Under the pieces are notes generated by a model. The model saw only the letters and a list, made by a program, of their open reading frames with translations. It was not told the DNA's origin and did not search any database. From the NCBI GenBank assembly GCA_003254905.1, contig QANU01028836.1, positions 193,509-257,508 of the forward strand: 64,000 nucleotides of DNA, in the 5' to 3' direction. Positions within the stretch are counted from its first letter, which is position 1; every line of letters starts with the position of its first letter. Position numbers and translations under genes: made by a program. The stretch comes from Nissolia schottii (taxonomy: Eukaryota; Streptophyta; Magnoliopsida; Fabales; Fabaceae). This document shows, in pieces, positions 21,649 to 33,890 of the stretch.

Positions 21649-24600
21649 TGTAACATCCCTATTTGCTGCTTACGCTATAGTCATAAACGCTGCTTACAGG
21701 GTTGTTAACTGCTTGGATTAGGCTACTTCTAGCCTATACTTATCTTTGAAAATATTCTTTACATGAAAATATGGACCGATTTGAAAACTTTTTCTTTTCT
21801 TTATTAAAACACAAGGTATGAGCCATGTGCGTTTAAGAAAGCATACATATATAAGTAAGCGATAGAGTCTATAAGACTTAGGCCTTTAAATAGCATAACA
21901 AATAAGTAGTCGCATCCAACATCAAAGATAATATAAATCCATCCATACAGGTCCAGAAACAGTTGCACACCTGTTTATACTTATATATTACAATTACTGC
22001 ATTAAAAAGTTAATGGCTTAACGAATCCATTTAGCTTATATAAAATACAAAGTACAGTGCGATGCGTCGGTAAACCTCGTTGTCCTGTTGGTCTCCCGAG
22101 GCCACTTGCCACCTAGGTCTTTACTCGTCCGTAACGTCTACTCTGCTCCGGCGTACTCGTCGTGCTCGCCTAGAATCATAAAGGAGTGGGGGGGATGAGA
22201 ACGTTGCATCCTCGGTGGGGAATCCTAGGCCATACGTAATCTTTATTTACTCAATTATGATCCAGGCCACTCAGGAGATCTCCAAACTTTAAGATATACT
22301 AAAATCCCAACTGATTTTAATCCATGATAGTCCTAAGTAGCTTTATCTAAGTTGCTAGGTGACTGGGGATCCCTTAATCTTTGCATTAACTATCAAGGGG
22401 AATTTATCATGCTTGCTAATCCTATTCGCTCGAGTACCGTGACATCGGATCACATACTTACGTATCTTATCATTCTTATATATACATATATATAGGCAGT
22501 CTTGCGCTTAGTTTGACATTGACTTATAGAGCATATATTCATAATCATATACATTAATCACATAATTATGCATGGGGATAGAGGTGGTTCTCTTACGCAC
22601 CTTAAGGCTGCGTCATTCTCGTTACTTTATGCCCATCGTTCTCCTTTGTAGTCTGTAGGACAGGCGTCTCACTAGTGGCTGCAACCTACTTTGCTCTCCG
22701 TATCGTCGATGACTAGGCAGCGCTGTTACCTGAGTGGTAGAGAACCACGGATGCATGAAAGCAATCTTCATTGAGCGACGATAGGGATTAACCATCTTAC
22801 TTGTAGAATGGTGAGGGGGTCCACCCTTACAGTGACGCCAAGAGTGGGCTCATACTTCTTTGATTCTTTCTTGACTTGAGAACTTAAACTTTTCTTTTCT
22901 TTCTTACTTTACTTCTTGGATCAGGATGAAGCCTGCACTCAGGTCTGAGCTTGCGTGTCTTGGTCATAACCTCAGTCCATCTTGCTAGACTGGCAAGGGG
23001 CTTGTCATGCTTGACGTGCCAAGAGAGGGGGATTCCCTAATATATAACTACGTACTTTCTTCAAGGTACATCGAGCCCTCTGTGGCCAGAACCTTCTTAA
23101 GATACTTCATTTTCTCTAAGGTTCATTTATGATCTTTACAGAGTTAGGTGATAGATTTCTAATGATCTACAGTTGTCCTAAAACCCTAGTGACAACCATG
23201 CTCTCATGATGTATAATAACATAATTAAGGTGCATAATACATAGCGGTTTACATGATCATACCTTATATACTACATGATACATGACACACATCTCAATGG
23301 ATGGGGGAAACTTAAGACATGGAGCTGAAATCCTAAGTCATTCGAATGACCTTTCAGGAGTCATTCACATGTCATAGGATTTCGGCTCTCGGGTTAGTGC
23401 ATAAAATGGGTCATTCAAATGACCTAGACTGAGTCATTGAAATGACACAGGCCCTGTACTCTCAGTTCAAAAATTTAGGGATTTATTTGAATGACCAAGG
23501 CCTAGTCATTCGAATGACTCACCTCTGTGACTCTCAATTTTTGAAATCTCTACGATTCAGTCGAACGACCCAGGATGGTCATTCGAATATCCCGTATCAT
23601 TTTGCTCTCTGTTTCTTATAAATTTCGTGGTTCATTCGAATGACCATAGCTTGGTCATTCGAATGACCATAGCTTGGTCATTCGAATGACCACAGACCTG
23701 TGACATTTGTTACCATTCCCAGCACCAATCCATTCCCTTTTCATATAACAATAAATACAACTTCCCAATAAATATATTTTCAGTTTCTAAAACTCACTAT
23801 AACACATATTCACCATTCTCAAACACAACACATATTTCATTATATTTTCACACATAACACACATATATATATCACCAAGGGGTGATTGGAGCTAGATTTA
23901 CCCACTTTTTAGGAGTGTTATGTAGGCGAGGAGAGTGTGAGGAAAACTCCAAGAATGCTTCGGAGTCCAAGCTTGTGATCACCTTTCCTTGAAGACGAAG
24001 CTTGAAGATGATGGTGACTTATGTGTTGTGTGGTTCTTTGGGAAGTTTGGGATGAGGATGGTGGAGTTGTCTCTCTTGTTTGTGAGTGGAAGAGGATGGA
24101 AGAAAGATGATGGTCTTGGTGGTGGGAGCCTTGGTCTTGCTATGGGAGTGAAGCTTGGATGCTGGAGGCAATGGTGGCTTTGCGCTCTTGATTTTTGTTG
24201 GAGGAGGAATGAAAGGAAGAAGAAGATGAAAGTGAGGGGATGGGGATGGCTGATGGGGTTTGGGTAGTGAGGGAGTTATAAGGGAAAAATAAATTCAAAT
24301 TGAATTAGAAATAGTGATGGTTGAAAAATGTGAAGTATGACCCTAGGTATGGTTGATGGTGATTGGTGTAAGGAGGTTGATCGTGGGGGTATGGCTTGTG
24401 TAAGGTGATGCACGACTAATTTGGGGAAAATTTCCCCCAAATTTGTCTCATGTTCGGTCATGTTTGGCGTTAACTGTCTGGGTACGTGTATGACCACGTG
24501 CGCGAAAAATCAACGGACGTCGTAAAAATTATCTAAACATAAACATATACTATTTAAACACAAAAAATGAGGAATTTAACTTAATCTAAGGTACTCGTAA

Positions 24601-24835
24601 TTTTTCTCTCGTAAATAAAAATATTTTATAGGCACCTTTGATACATATCTAAAATCTGACGAAGACTGAAACTTGGTCTGGATCTCACGAAACTCCGCGA
24701 GATCACGAAACCATTATTTTGGCTTGTATTTTTGGAAAAATAAAATTTGTAATAAAATTACCCAATCTAAATAAATAACTCGTATATTTTTTTATTACGC
24801 AAAATTCTTTTTAAGGAAAAAAGCGGGATGTTACA
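21649..24835 (+). mobile_element. Long solo LTR, copy 2
   Basis: A 3,187-bp LTR with ends TGTAACATCCC...GGGATGTTACA (perfect 11-bp inverted ends) and a perfect 5-bp duplication ATATT (21,644-21,648 and 24,836-24,840). The uninserted sequence is at about 35,050. It shares blocks with copies 1, 3 and 5, such as CTTCAAGGTACATCGAGCCC. It carries repeated GTCATTCGAATGAC palindromes at 23,330-23,700. Perfect flanks suggest a fairly recent insertion. Confidence 0.88.
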
Positions 24836-25110
24836 ATATTCATGTTCAATCTATGTTATCTCACTTTCCCTCTCCCTTGTTATGCAAATCTTACAACCTG
24901 GTGTTTTTGGATGTGTTGCCTTTGTCCACGTGCATCATCAACATCGTAACAAAGTTGATCTTGTAGTTGTCAAATATATTTTTTAGGTTATGCACCTGAC
25001 AAGAAAGGGTACAAGTGCTTCTACCCATCCATTTGTTGTTTCTTTGTTTCCATGGATGTCACCTTTAATGAAACTAATTCTTTCTTTAATCTTTCACTTT
25101 AGGGGAACAG
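24836..25110 (+). mobile_element. Ty1/copia integrase remnant, unit 2 (right part)
   Basis: Continuation of the copia sequence after the inserted LTR, matching 35,053-35,325 and 39,295-39,565. Fossil. Confidence 0.75.
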
Positions 25111-25690
25111 TCCTTTGAATGTCGAGTTGTCTCCTCCCACATCCTTTATTCCCGTCCCATCATTGGAAGAATCTAGTTTTGCAAGAACTGAAACCTATGG
25201 TAAGTACTGAAAGCACTAGTTCTATTCCTAATAATGTTCCTTTGGATATTTGTAAGCCTAACCCATATAACTTACCAATTGTGTCGAGAAAAGGAAAAAA
25301 GATTTGTTCGAAGTATCCTATTTCTCAATTTGTCTCTTATAAACACCTTTTTTGCTGCATCAAAGTATTTTTGTAGCTATTAATTCCATAACAATCCCAA
25401 CATCAGTACAAGAAGGATTAAAAGATAAGAGCTGGGTTCAAGCCATGAACGAGGAAATGTAGGCATTAGAGAAGAATAGAACATGGGAGATTGTTGATAC
25501 ACCAGGAAATAAAAGACTAGTGGGATGCAGGTGGATATACATCGTGAAATATCATTCTAATGGCGCTCTAGACTGATATAAATTAAGATTAGTTGCAATG
25601 GTCTACACACATACTTATGGAATTGATTAAGAGGAGATCTTTTCCCTACTTGCAAAGATGTACACAACCAAAATATTGATCTCTATTGTT
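25111..25690 (+). mobile_element. Copia linker and reverse-transcriptase start, unit 2
   Basis: A Ser/Pro-rich linker is followed by the beginning of a copia reverse transcriptase (WVQAMNEE, TWEIVDTP, LVGCRWIY). Only the first part of the domain is present before the LTR-like block. Broken fossil. Confidence 0.8.
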
Positions 25691-26440
25691 ATACATGGAC
25701 CCAAGCATTTCTATATGTTTTGATGATAAAAAAAAAAGGAAAAAAGATGACACAAAAAGCTTTGGAAACCAAGAGGACGCTCACAAGATTTATTTTATCT
25801 TTTATCCTGTTAGTGATAATAGGTCACTAGAATATTTGTGAAAAGCTTTTTGAAAGAAAAGGTTCTTGAAAGTGAACAAATGAGCATCTGTATTGCATGG
25901 TTTTTATTAACACATTTTTATTTAAGAAAATGTACTTTTGAAAAAGGTTGGTGCATACATGTCTATCTCAAATTTCTCTTTGAAAAACTTCTTCGGGAGA
26001 CTGGTTGAATCACTTTAGTCTTCGAATGAATCAATTTGTGAGCGATATGATTTAAAATAATTTGGAAATTTGATTTTCAAATGAACTGATTCACAGAATC
26101 AATGAATCGATTCATGACAATGCGAGATTTAAAATATTTCAAATTCAAATTGAACTAAATCAATTGAAGTAACACATGATTTGAATCATCTGGGTTTGCT
26201 TAAATAATAAAATGCAAATTCTGATTGATTTTTCTGATATCCTTCCCTATTTGGAGGTTAGCCTTCTTGGCTATAAATAGGACTTCATATGCATGGTTTT
26301 TGACAAGCTTGAATGCCAAAAACAATTCCAAAACTCTGCCGAATTTCTTTCTCATTCATTTCTTCTATATATCTCACGTAAGCTCTTGTGATCACTAGAG
26401 GAACATTTCTTAATAAAGAGGTTCTAGGCTTAATTTGTAT
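25691..26440 (+). mobile_element. Copia LTR-like block, unit 2
   Basis: The most complete copy of this block: the TTTTGATGATAA motif, GAATCGATTC-type near-palindromes, TATAAATAGG at 26,272-26,281 and AATAAA at about 26,412. It directly follows reverse-transcriptase sequence, which supports reading it as the LTR of the same internally deleted copia element. Confidence 0.55.
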
Positions 26441-26865
26441 ATCTACTCTTGTTTTGCTGGAACTGCATTAGGACAAATTCATACATAATCTTGACTCAGA
26501 ATCTGCAGATAAATCCTTCCATCTATATTCCCCACATGACAAAAATAGGACAAAATGATTCAACTAAGGAAATCCAGTCATAGCTCTTCAAACATTTTCC
26601 TAAAATTGTATGTTGTTAAAATCCCAACGTAGATACATAGAAATGCTTCCATGCTCGTAAGATAGTTCAGATATTCTAACAATGTTATTTATGGCCCAAT
26701 TTCAGAGCCCAATTCCTAAAATTATGCACTAGTAAATTTAACCTAACCCTCGAGTTTCACCTACCATACAAACCATAGCTACACCCCTCATTTTGTGTGT
26801 TGAGAGTCTTACCCCTTTTTCTTCTACAATTGGTGTTGTGGCGTAGAAAACCTAGAAAAGATCAA
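26441..26865 (+). promoter_or_regulatory. Unit 2 monomer and second promoter-like block
   Basis: A single monomer, then the promoter-like block with GAGCCCAATT and CATACAAACC where unit 1 has TATAAACCC, so the TATA box is degraded here. The block ends at ATCAAACC, where a deletion joins it to the hAT fragment. Confidence 0.4.
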
Positions 26866-27080
26866 ACCGGCTACATGTTTTGTTTATAATGAAATGAATC
26901 AAGCAAAAGAAAAGATACAAAGTGCTTTCAATAGTGTCGAGAGAAGGTATTTTTTTTCTATGTTCACTAATTGACTATCAACTTTAATTCAATTTGTACT
27001 TGTATATGGTCTTTATTTGGAACTAATTTTGTTTCATGTATCTTTTTTCATTCTTTAGATATATGCTTCTATGGGAGATC
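26866..27080 (+). pseudogene. hAT transposase fragment, unit 2 (left part; hairpin 2 deleted)
   Basis: Starts at the CTACATGTTTTGTTTATAA segment near the end of the sense arm. The antisense arm, the loop and most of the sense arm are missing, deleted between two AAACC sequences. The intron (26,947-27,058) is kept. The fragment is interrupted by the solo LTR at 27,081. Confidence 0.7.
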
Positions 27081-30000
27081 TGTAACACCCCTAGCTAGCG
27101 AGCTTACGCTTAAGTCGTAAACCGTGTTTACTAGGTGATTATCTGCTTGGTGGGAATACTTATAGTTCTTCATTACTTTTGGAAAAATAGTATTTTACCC
27201 AAAATATGGACCGATTTGAAATTTTTTAACGTGTTTTACTTGTCATGAAAATAGGAGCTTCGCGTGAGATGAGTTATATAATCCAGACAGTAAAGTCTTT
27301 CGATTTAATACGCATAGAATGCGACTATGATAATCATAACAGAATCATCATACAATTAAGCAGAGCATGCAACACAAGTGGTCCATCATTCACATCAATA
27401 CTTAGTTTATACATCCTACATAAAAGTTATTGCACATATATCATTGTTCGAAAGTAGCGACAAAGCATAAAGCTAACAAAATGACACGTAAGACTAGGCA
27501 AAGTAAGCTGATGCCCCGTCATTACTCCTCTGGGTCATCGTCTGGGTCTTCATGCTCCTCTTCCTCCTCCTCTAAGTCCATCTCCATGGGGTCCTCATCC
27601 TCCGAGTCCTTTGCGGCGGCTTCAGGGGAGTCGAGAATAGGTGAATCATCGTCTTCCTCACCCTCCCATGAAGTCTCGGGAATGATAAACCAGTCTCGGT
27701 GCGTTGTAGATGGCCTTGCCTCTGCATCATGGGTTCGTGGAGCTAGCTGGCATCGGAGGAGCGGGCTGACTCATTTTCTTGCTCCACGACAGAAGAAATA
27801 GGGTCGATGTGGTGGTAGCAAGGAGTTCGGGTCAACCTCTACATCTTTTTCTTACGGTGGAAACTTATCCTCGTCAACCTCTAGGAGGATTGGTGTAATG
27901 GGTGAGAAGCCGAGACTCCAAGGTGGACTGGAGTGTGGCATGGGTACTGCGAAGAATGACGTGGGCTCTAGCCGGCGAGAACGTGCAAGTCTCCGTGATG
28001 ATCTTGGTGTCGAGGTCACACTGCCAGATCCTACTCAGCAGCATTGCCTGACCTATCAGTGGGGTACTCATCGAGGCTACCTGGAATCACAAGCGAGTGG
28101 AGGTGAGAACATTGAGTTCTCAGTGGAAAACCCTAAGCCAGTACAAATCTTGGTTAACTCGATTATGATCCAGGCCGCTCTGGAGGTCTCTACGTGTCAT
28201 GCATAATAAATCTTCCTACTTCTTGTTTTATTCTGTTCTAATCCAGTGCATCTTTACCTATTTTACTAGGTGTCGGGGGATTCTAATCTTCTATGTTATG
28301 CTTAATCGAGCTTCTCTTTACTTATTTGCATCGTATATATGTATATATGGTATGTCCGATAGAGGTGGTCTCCTTGAAGACCTAAGGCCTTATTTACTTT
28401 ACATACATTCATCGCATGGAGGGAAATGGGGATTCTCTTACGTGGCTTAGGGCTGCGTACTTCTCGTTACTTTACGCCCATTACTTTCCTTTGTAGTCCG
28501 TGGGACCGTTGTCCCCTTGCGACTACAACCTACTTTGTTTCCGTATCGCCGAGGACCAGGCAGCGTACCTGAGTGGTAGCGAACCATGGATGCATGAAAG
28601 CATATTACATCGAGCGACGATAGGGAATCAACCATCCTACCCTGCGAATGGTGAGGGGGTCCACCCTTACAATGACGCCAGGAGTGGGCTCGTTACTTCT
28701 CAACTCCTTCTTGACTTTCTTAGGGTCCACACTTGGGAACACACTTTTCCTTTAGACGCCATGACGTAAAAGCTTATACCTTACATTACTTTCTTACTTT
28801 ATTTTCTTGGATCTGTGCCTGCGTTCAGGTCTGTGCCTGCATTTCTTGATCATAAAACCAGTCCTTCTTGCTAGACTAACAAGGGGCTTGTCATGTTTGA
28901 CGTTGCATGAGAGGGGGATTCCCTATTATATAACTATGTACTTTCTTCAAGGTATACCGGCCCTCGGTGGCTGGAGCCTTCTTAAGAGCTTACTTTTTCC
29001 CTAAGACTCAATTAGGATCTTTACAAAATTAGATGATTATCTTCTAATTATCTAGGGTTGTCCTAGAACCCTAGTGACAACATTACCTCATGATGCATAA
29101 TAACGTAAGTACAGTACATAATACATAATATATATATATATTCATAAAACCTTTACGGATAAATCTAGGTGAACTAGTGTTTGTTGGAACATACGTGACC
29201 TCAAAAACTCTTCAAGGGAATGCTCCGCGGATCCTGGTACTTGGTGCCTGAAACATCGTACCTGGTACATGGTACCTGGCACCACGTAGCAACTTAACCA
29301 TTCAGCAACCTCTCCAGGGGATGTTCCACGGAACCATTCAGCACCTCCTCTAGGGAACCACTTAGCAACCTCTACAGGGAATGTTCCACGGAACCACTTA
29401 GCACTCCTCCAAGGAATGTTCCACAGAACCACTCAGCAACTCCTTCAGGGAACTACTCAGCAACCTCTACAAGGAATGTTCCACGGAACCACTCATCACC
29501 CTCTACAGGGAACCACTCAGCAATGCTTCTTTGCTTGTTTTCTCTCACTCCCTCACACTTTTCTCAAACATTCCTCTTAGGGTCAAACACAACATATTCC
29601 AACAATGCACAAGCAACAACATGAACGTCCAAGAGTTACAAAAGAACAACGTGAACCCAACCAACATGCAACACACAATATATATATCATACTAAACTAT
29701 GCAACACATAACACATATAAACCACCAAGGTGATGGTTTCGACATGGTTTACCCACTTCCTAAGAATTTTTTGTTGATGGTGAGGGTGGTGAGAAGAAGT
29801 TTCCACGAGTGCTTGACTTTTCCCTGCTACGGCAGCATAACGACAGAGTGCTCGAATAGAACTTGTTTTGGAGAAAACAAAGGAACATCCTCAGGTGCCG
29901 TGGCTTGCTTTGCAGATTTTGGGCCAATTTTCGCCCAAAAATTAAAAGAAAAAGAAATGGAAAAAAAAAATCACATATCATGAATAGTGACCCATTTTGG

Positions 30001-30457
30001 ATTAACTTCTTTGACCCTTGACTTTTCTTTTTGGCTTTGTGAGAGTGTGTGTGCTGCGGAAGGATCTGAGGGCCACGACCTTGTGGCTAAATTTTGGTCA
30101 TGTTTGATCGTGTTTGGTCGTTAGTTGTTCGTGCACTTCGTGTACGGCTGTCCTAAAAATATTCCGGACACACCATCGTGATCTTCTAATTTTCCTAATA
30201 ATTTAAGTTAATCCAAGGTATTCGTAAATTTATTTTCACAAGAATGCTCTTTACGGACAACTTTGATACATAATTAAATCTCGGTGACGAAAGGTAATTA
30301 ATTCGGTTTCTGCGAAATTTCACGAAACTGTGAACTATTACCTTTACGGACGTTTTTAGCAGAAGTATTTATATTTTCAACTTTCTATCTTAAATCGAGG
30401 GCTTATATATTTATTTATTTCGCGAACTCTTTACTAAGAAAAAAAAGGGATGTTACA
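27081..30457 (+). mobile_element. Long solo LTR, copy 3
   Basis: A 3,377-bp LTR with ends TGTAACACCCC...GGGATGTTACA. GATC lies on both sides (27,077-27,080 and 30,458-30,461), and the uninserted site is seen at about 45,881. A Ser-rich frame (27,430-27,801) is a chance product of TCC/TCA-rich DNA. The interval 29,218-29,530 is a minisatellite built on GGAATGTTCC and GGTACC palindromes. Confidence 0.85.
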
Positions 30458-30760
30458 GATCATTGATGAAAAATGGGAAAAACAATTTCATCGGGATTTG
30501 AAAGTTGCAACCTATTACCTTAATCCTCGATTTCACTATTGCCCTGATTTCAAAGATGACATTGATGTTAAATGTGGGTTGTATGTGTCCTTTGTAAGGA
30601 TGGCACAAAGTAAAGATGCAGGATGTAAGATTCATGTACAATTTGAAGATTTCAAGCATGCAGGAAACCTTTTTTGATAATGAATTAGCCAAGTCTGCTT
30701 TCAAAACCAAAGAATTAACAGACTAGTGGGACTCATGGTTTTCAATAACTAGAGCTCCAA
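30458..30760 (+). pseudogene. hAT transposase fragment, unit 2 (right part)
   Basis: Resumes with DEKWEKQFHRDL and reads through YYLNPRFHYCPDFKDDIDVK and the AQSKDAGCKIHVQFEDF segment, keeping one open frame for 75 codons from 30,450. The frame breaks just after AGNLF. It is the best-preserved copy of this stretch of the hAT C-terminal region in the window. Confidence 0.75.
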
Positions 30761-31900
30761 GCTTTTGCTACATGTAGTTAATTATGTATTTAATCAAATG
30801 AAGGTACTATCAAACACACATAATTTAAACAAAGTCTTACCATCTACCCAAAAAATATTAACAAAGTCTTACCAATGGTATGAGATGCCAAGGCTATCTC
30901 CAATGCAGATGCCTTTTTGATCCTTTTTTTTTTGTAGCAAGACAATTATGTAATAATAGGTGGCAAATCTGATAAAGAAAAACACTTTAGGGTTATGATA
31001 ACCATAATGTTTAGACAGATGTGTAAATAAATAGACATTATGTTCAAATTTCAATTCAAAAAACAAAAAAAGCTCTAAGTTTAATTGACATTTTGTTAAA
31101 GAGTTCTGCTACACGTATACCAAAAACTATACACCATTCATACACCTCGTATTTATATAAATAAAGTTTGTGTTTTAACTCATGTAATGTTTGTGCACTT
31201 ATAAGTATAGTTGAGAGTATCATGTACAAGTTTGTAATGTTTGTGCACTCGTAAGAATAAAATTTATGTATTATTAATGGTGTATGTATGAGTGTATGAA
31301 ATTGGGTGTACATGTAGCATTTTTGTTTGTTAAAAAGTAAGGTGAGAAAAAGGCCTTGATTTTGGTGGATCATGAGTAATCTAAGTGTAATGAATGGATT
31401 GATTCATCATTAAGTTACTACTGATATATGTACATCAAGATGATTGAAGAGAATGAAAAACTAAAATGTAAAGGACTGCATCTTGATAAAGCACTTGTCA
31501 GCAACTTCAGAAAAAATTAATCGAATAAACAATTTTCCGTACGAAAATGGTTCACATGAATGTTACTTCTATTAAAACAACATCTGTCATATTAGCTGCA
31601 AAGGACCATATTAGTGCACAAGAAAGACGTTAACAATGAATTAATTCCAAGTCCTTGCTAGTTTTAATAGTATGTTTAATTGACAATAAACAAGTGAGTT
31701 GAAAATGAGTTCAATATCAAATCAGAATCCTAAACATCAAGTAGAAACTAGATCATGACAGATTTCATACATAGGATGAAGTTAGCATCTTCCTTTTTTG
31801 GTGAATCCAGATTCCACTAGACCATGATTAATCTGGCTTGGCTCGAGTCGGCCAACTACTTTTCTTTATTCACATGACTAAATGATGAGGTTTTCCGTAA
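30761..31900. repeat. Unit 3, non-coding lead block
   Basis: Homologous to the other lead blocks, with a 225-bp MITE inserted at 31,101. Confidence 0.7.
31101..31325. mobile_element. Mutator-type MITE, 225 bp
   Basis: Inserted only in unit 3. TTTGTTAAA flanks it on both sides (31,092-31,100 and 31,326-31,334), a perfect 9-bp target duplication as made by Mutator-like transposases. The ends are imperfect inverted repeats (TCTGCTACACGTATACC against TGCTACATGTACACCC on the other strand). It has no coding capacity. Confidence 0.8.
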
Positions 31901-32960
31901 GCCGAACCACTTGGATCCAGCTATCTACACTGTCATGACTAAATAGGATAGAATAATTCAAACAAAGAAATTAATTCATGTCTTTTAATTCTTCTTGTCT
32001 TGCAGGAACAAAATTATGATAAGTTCATAATTAATCTTGTCATGAGCATATGCAGTTAAATCCATCTATCTAGCGATCTACATTCACATGACAAAAAAGA
32101 TTGAATAGGTAATTCAAACAAAAAGAAAATCATTCTAGGTTTTTCAAGATTGTAGAAAATATCATTGCCCATCATTACAATACTAATCCATTGTTGGAGC
32201 ATCATAGGTAGCATCACAAATGACAACAAAAAAAGAAAATCATTTTGGTTGAACTATCTAAATTGCTATGAAAAAAATAGAACAAAATATTCTAAACAAA
32301 GAAATTCATTTATGGATTTTGATTCCCTTCTTGCTTTGATGGAACCAAATTATGGACAAGTTCATTCACTCTCTGACTCAACATTTTCGAGATAAATCCA
32401 TCTTTTTATACTCATATGACCAAATAGGACTGAAGATAAATCATTCTATCAAAAAAGAGAAAACTAATCAAGGGTTTTTTTTTTTATTTCCAAAACAGAA
32501 AAGAGAAAACAAATGAAGGGGTTTTTTTACATTCCCAAAAAATATTCATTGCTTGCAATACTAATCCATTGTTGGATCTTTATCGGTAACATCAGAAATA
32601 CCAGAAGAAAAGGAGAACTACTGAATCCAACTATCTATATCCCCGTGACAAAAACAGCACAAAGTGATTCAAACAAAGAAATTCATTCATGGTTCTTCAA
32701 ATCTCCTCTTGTTTTGCAAGAACCAGATTATGACAAATTTAAATGTAATCTGATTCAGAATCTTGGAGAATCCCATTTATCTACACCCCCACATGACAAA
32801 ATAGGAACGAAGGTAAATCATTCAAACAAATAAAAAAGAAAAAATTTCATATTTCCAGAAAAAGATGCATTGCTCATCATTCCAATTCTAATCCATTGCC
32901 AGAGCATCATTGGTAACATCACAAATACCTAGATGCAAATAAAGAAAAATATCTTCAAGC
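31901..32960. repeat. Unit 3, tandem monomers
   Basis: Same monomer family as 18,501-19,575, in the same order. Confidence 0.7.
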
Positions 32961-32964
32961 ATTT

Positions 32965-33247
32965 CCCTAAAATTGTATGATGTCAAGATTGCCATCTAGA
33001 ATCATAGAATTGCTTCCAAGCTCGTAAGATCGTTCATATCGCAATAGTTATAACGATTTAACATTATTAACCTCCCAATTTTATTTACAACCCAATTTAT
33101 GAGCCCAATTCCTAAAAAATACGCACTCGAAACCTAGCCCTCAAGTTTTTGTCCCTCTATATATACCCTAGCATCTTCCCTAACTTTGTGTGTTTAGAGC
33201 CATAACCCCTTTTTTCTTCTGGAATTGTAAAATCCCTAAGAAAAGAT
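32965..33247 (+). promoter_or_regulatory. Unit 3 promoter-like block
   Basis: GAGCCCAATT, then TATATATACCCTA from about 33,159, then a leader-like stretch before hairpin 1. The AAACCCTAA of units 2 and 4 reads AAATCCCTAA here. Confidence 0.45.
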
Positions 33248-33890
33248 CAAGCCACTTTCTGCTGATGAGTTTTAAGGGAAGTACTTGAAGCAGCAAGTGG
33301 GTAAGATCAAGGAATCAACTATGGAACACAAGATCAAGTGGAAGAAATTAGGGTGCAACATTTTGATGGATAACTGGAGCAATGGGCGAGGATTGACAAT
33401 TTTCAACTTCTATGTGAACAACCCTAAATGTACTGTCTATCTTAAAAACTGTTGATGCATTTGATATTGTAAAATTATTGATAGCATCTTTAAGATGATT
33501 GATGAGGTTGTGAGTAAGGTCAATGAAGTAATGTAGTTCAAGTTGTCACTGAGAGCTAAAAGAACTATAAGTTTTCTTCGTTCTTTGTGACAACTTGAAC
33601 TACATTTTGCTCGCCTTCCTCACTCACAACCTCATCAATCATCATCCAAAAGATGCCATCAATAGATTTGCATATATCATAAGCATCAATAGATTTAAGA
33701 AAAATAATACCTTTGGGTTTGTTCACATAGATGTTGAAGATTGTCATTTTCCTGCTCCCATCAGTCCAACTATCCATCAAGATGTTGCGCCCTAATCTCT
33801 TCCACTTGATCTTGTTCCACTTGATTAATCTGTTAATCTTATCAACTTGTTTAAGGTATTCCTTGAAGCTCATCAACAAAAGGTGGCTTG
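33248..33890 (+). repeat. hAT DUF659 inverted repeat (hairpin 1), unit 3
   Basis: Sense arm 33,248-33,565, loop of 14 bases, antisense arm 33,580-33,890. The antisense arm keeps an open minus-strand frame of 104 codons (33,879 to 33,565) with NILMDSWTDGSRKMTI, KPKGIIFLKSIDA and EQNVVQVVTKNE, a clear DUF659 signature. The sense arm encodes the matching NILMDNWSNGRG and YVNNPK but is broken. The arms agree at about four bases in five by eye. Confidence 0.85.

Noticed and set aside
23989-24267. 92-codon Gly/Trp-rich frame
   Set aside because: Located in solo LTR copy 2, low complexity, no domain.
27430-27801. Ser-rich 123-codon frame
   Set aside because: A product of TCC/TCA-rich DNA within solo LTR copy 3; low complexity and no homologue recognised.
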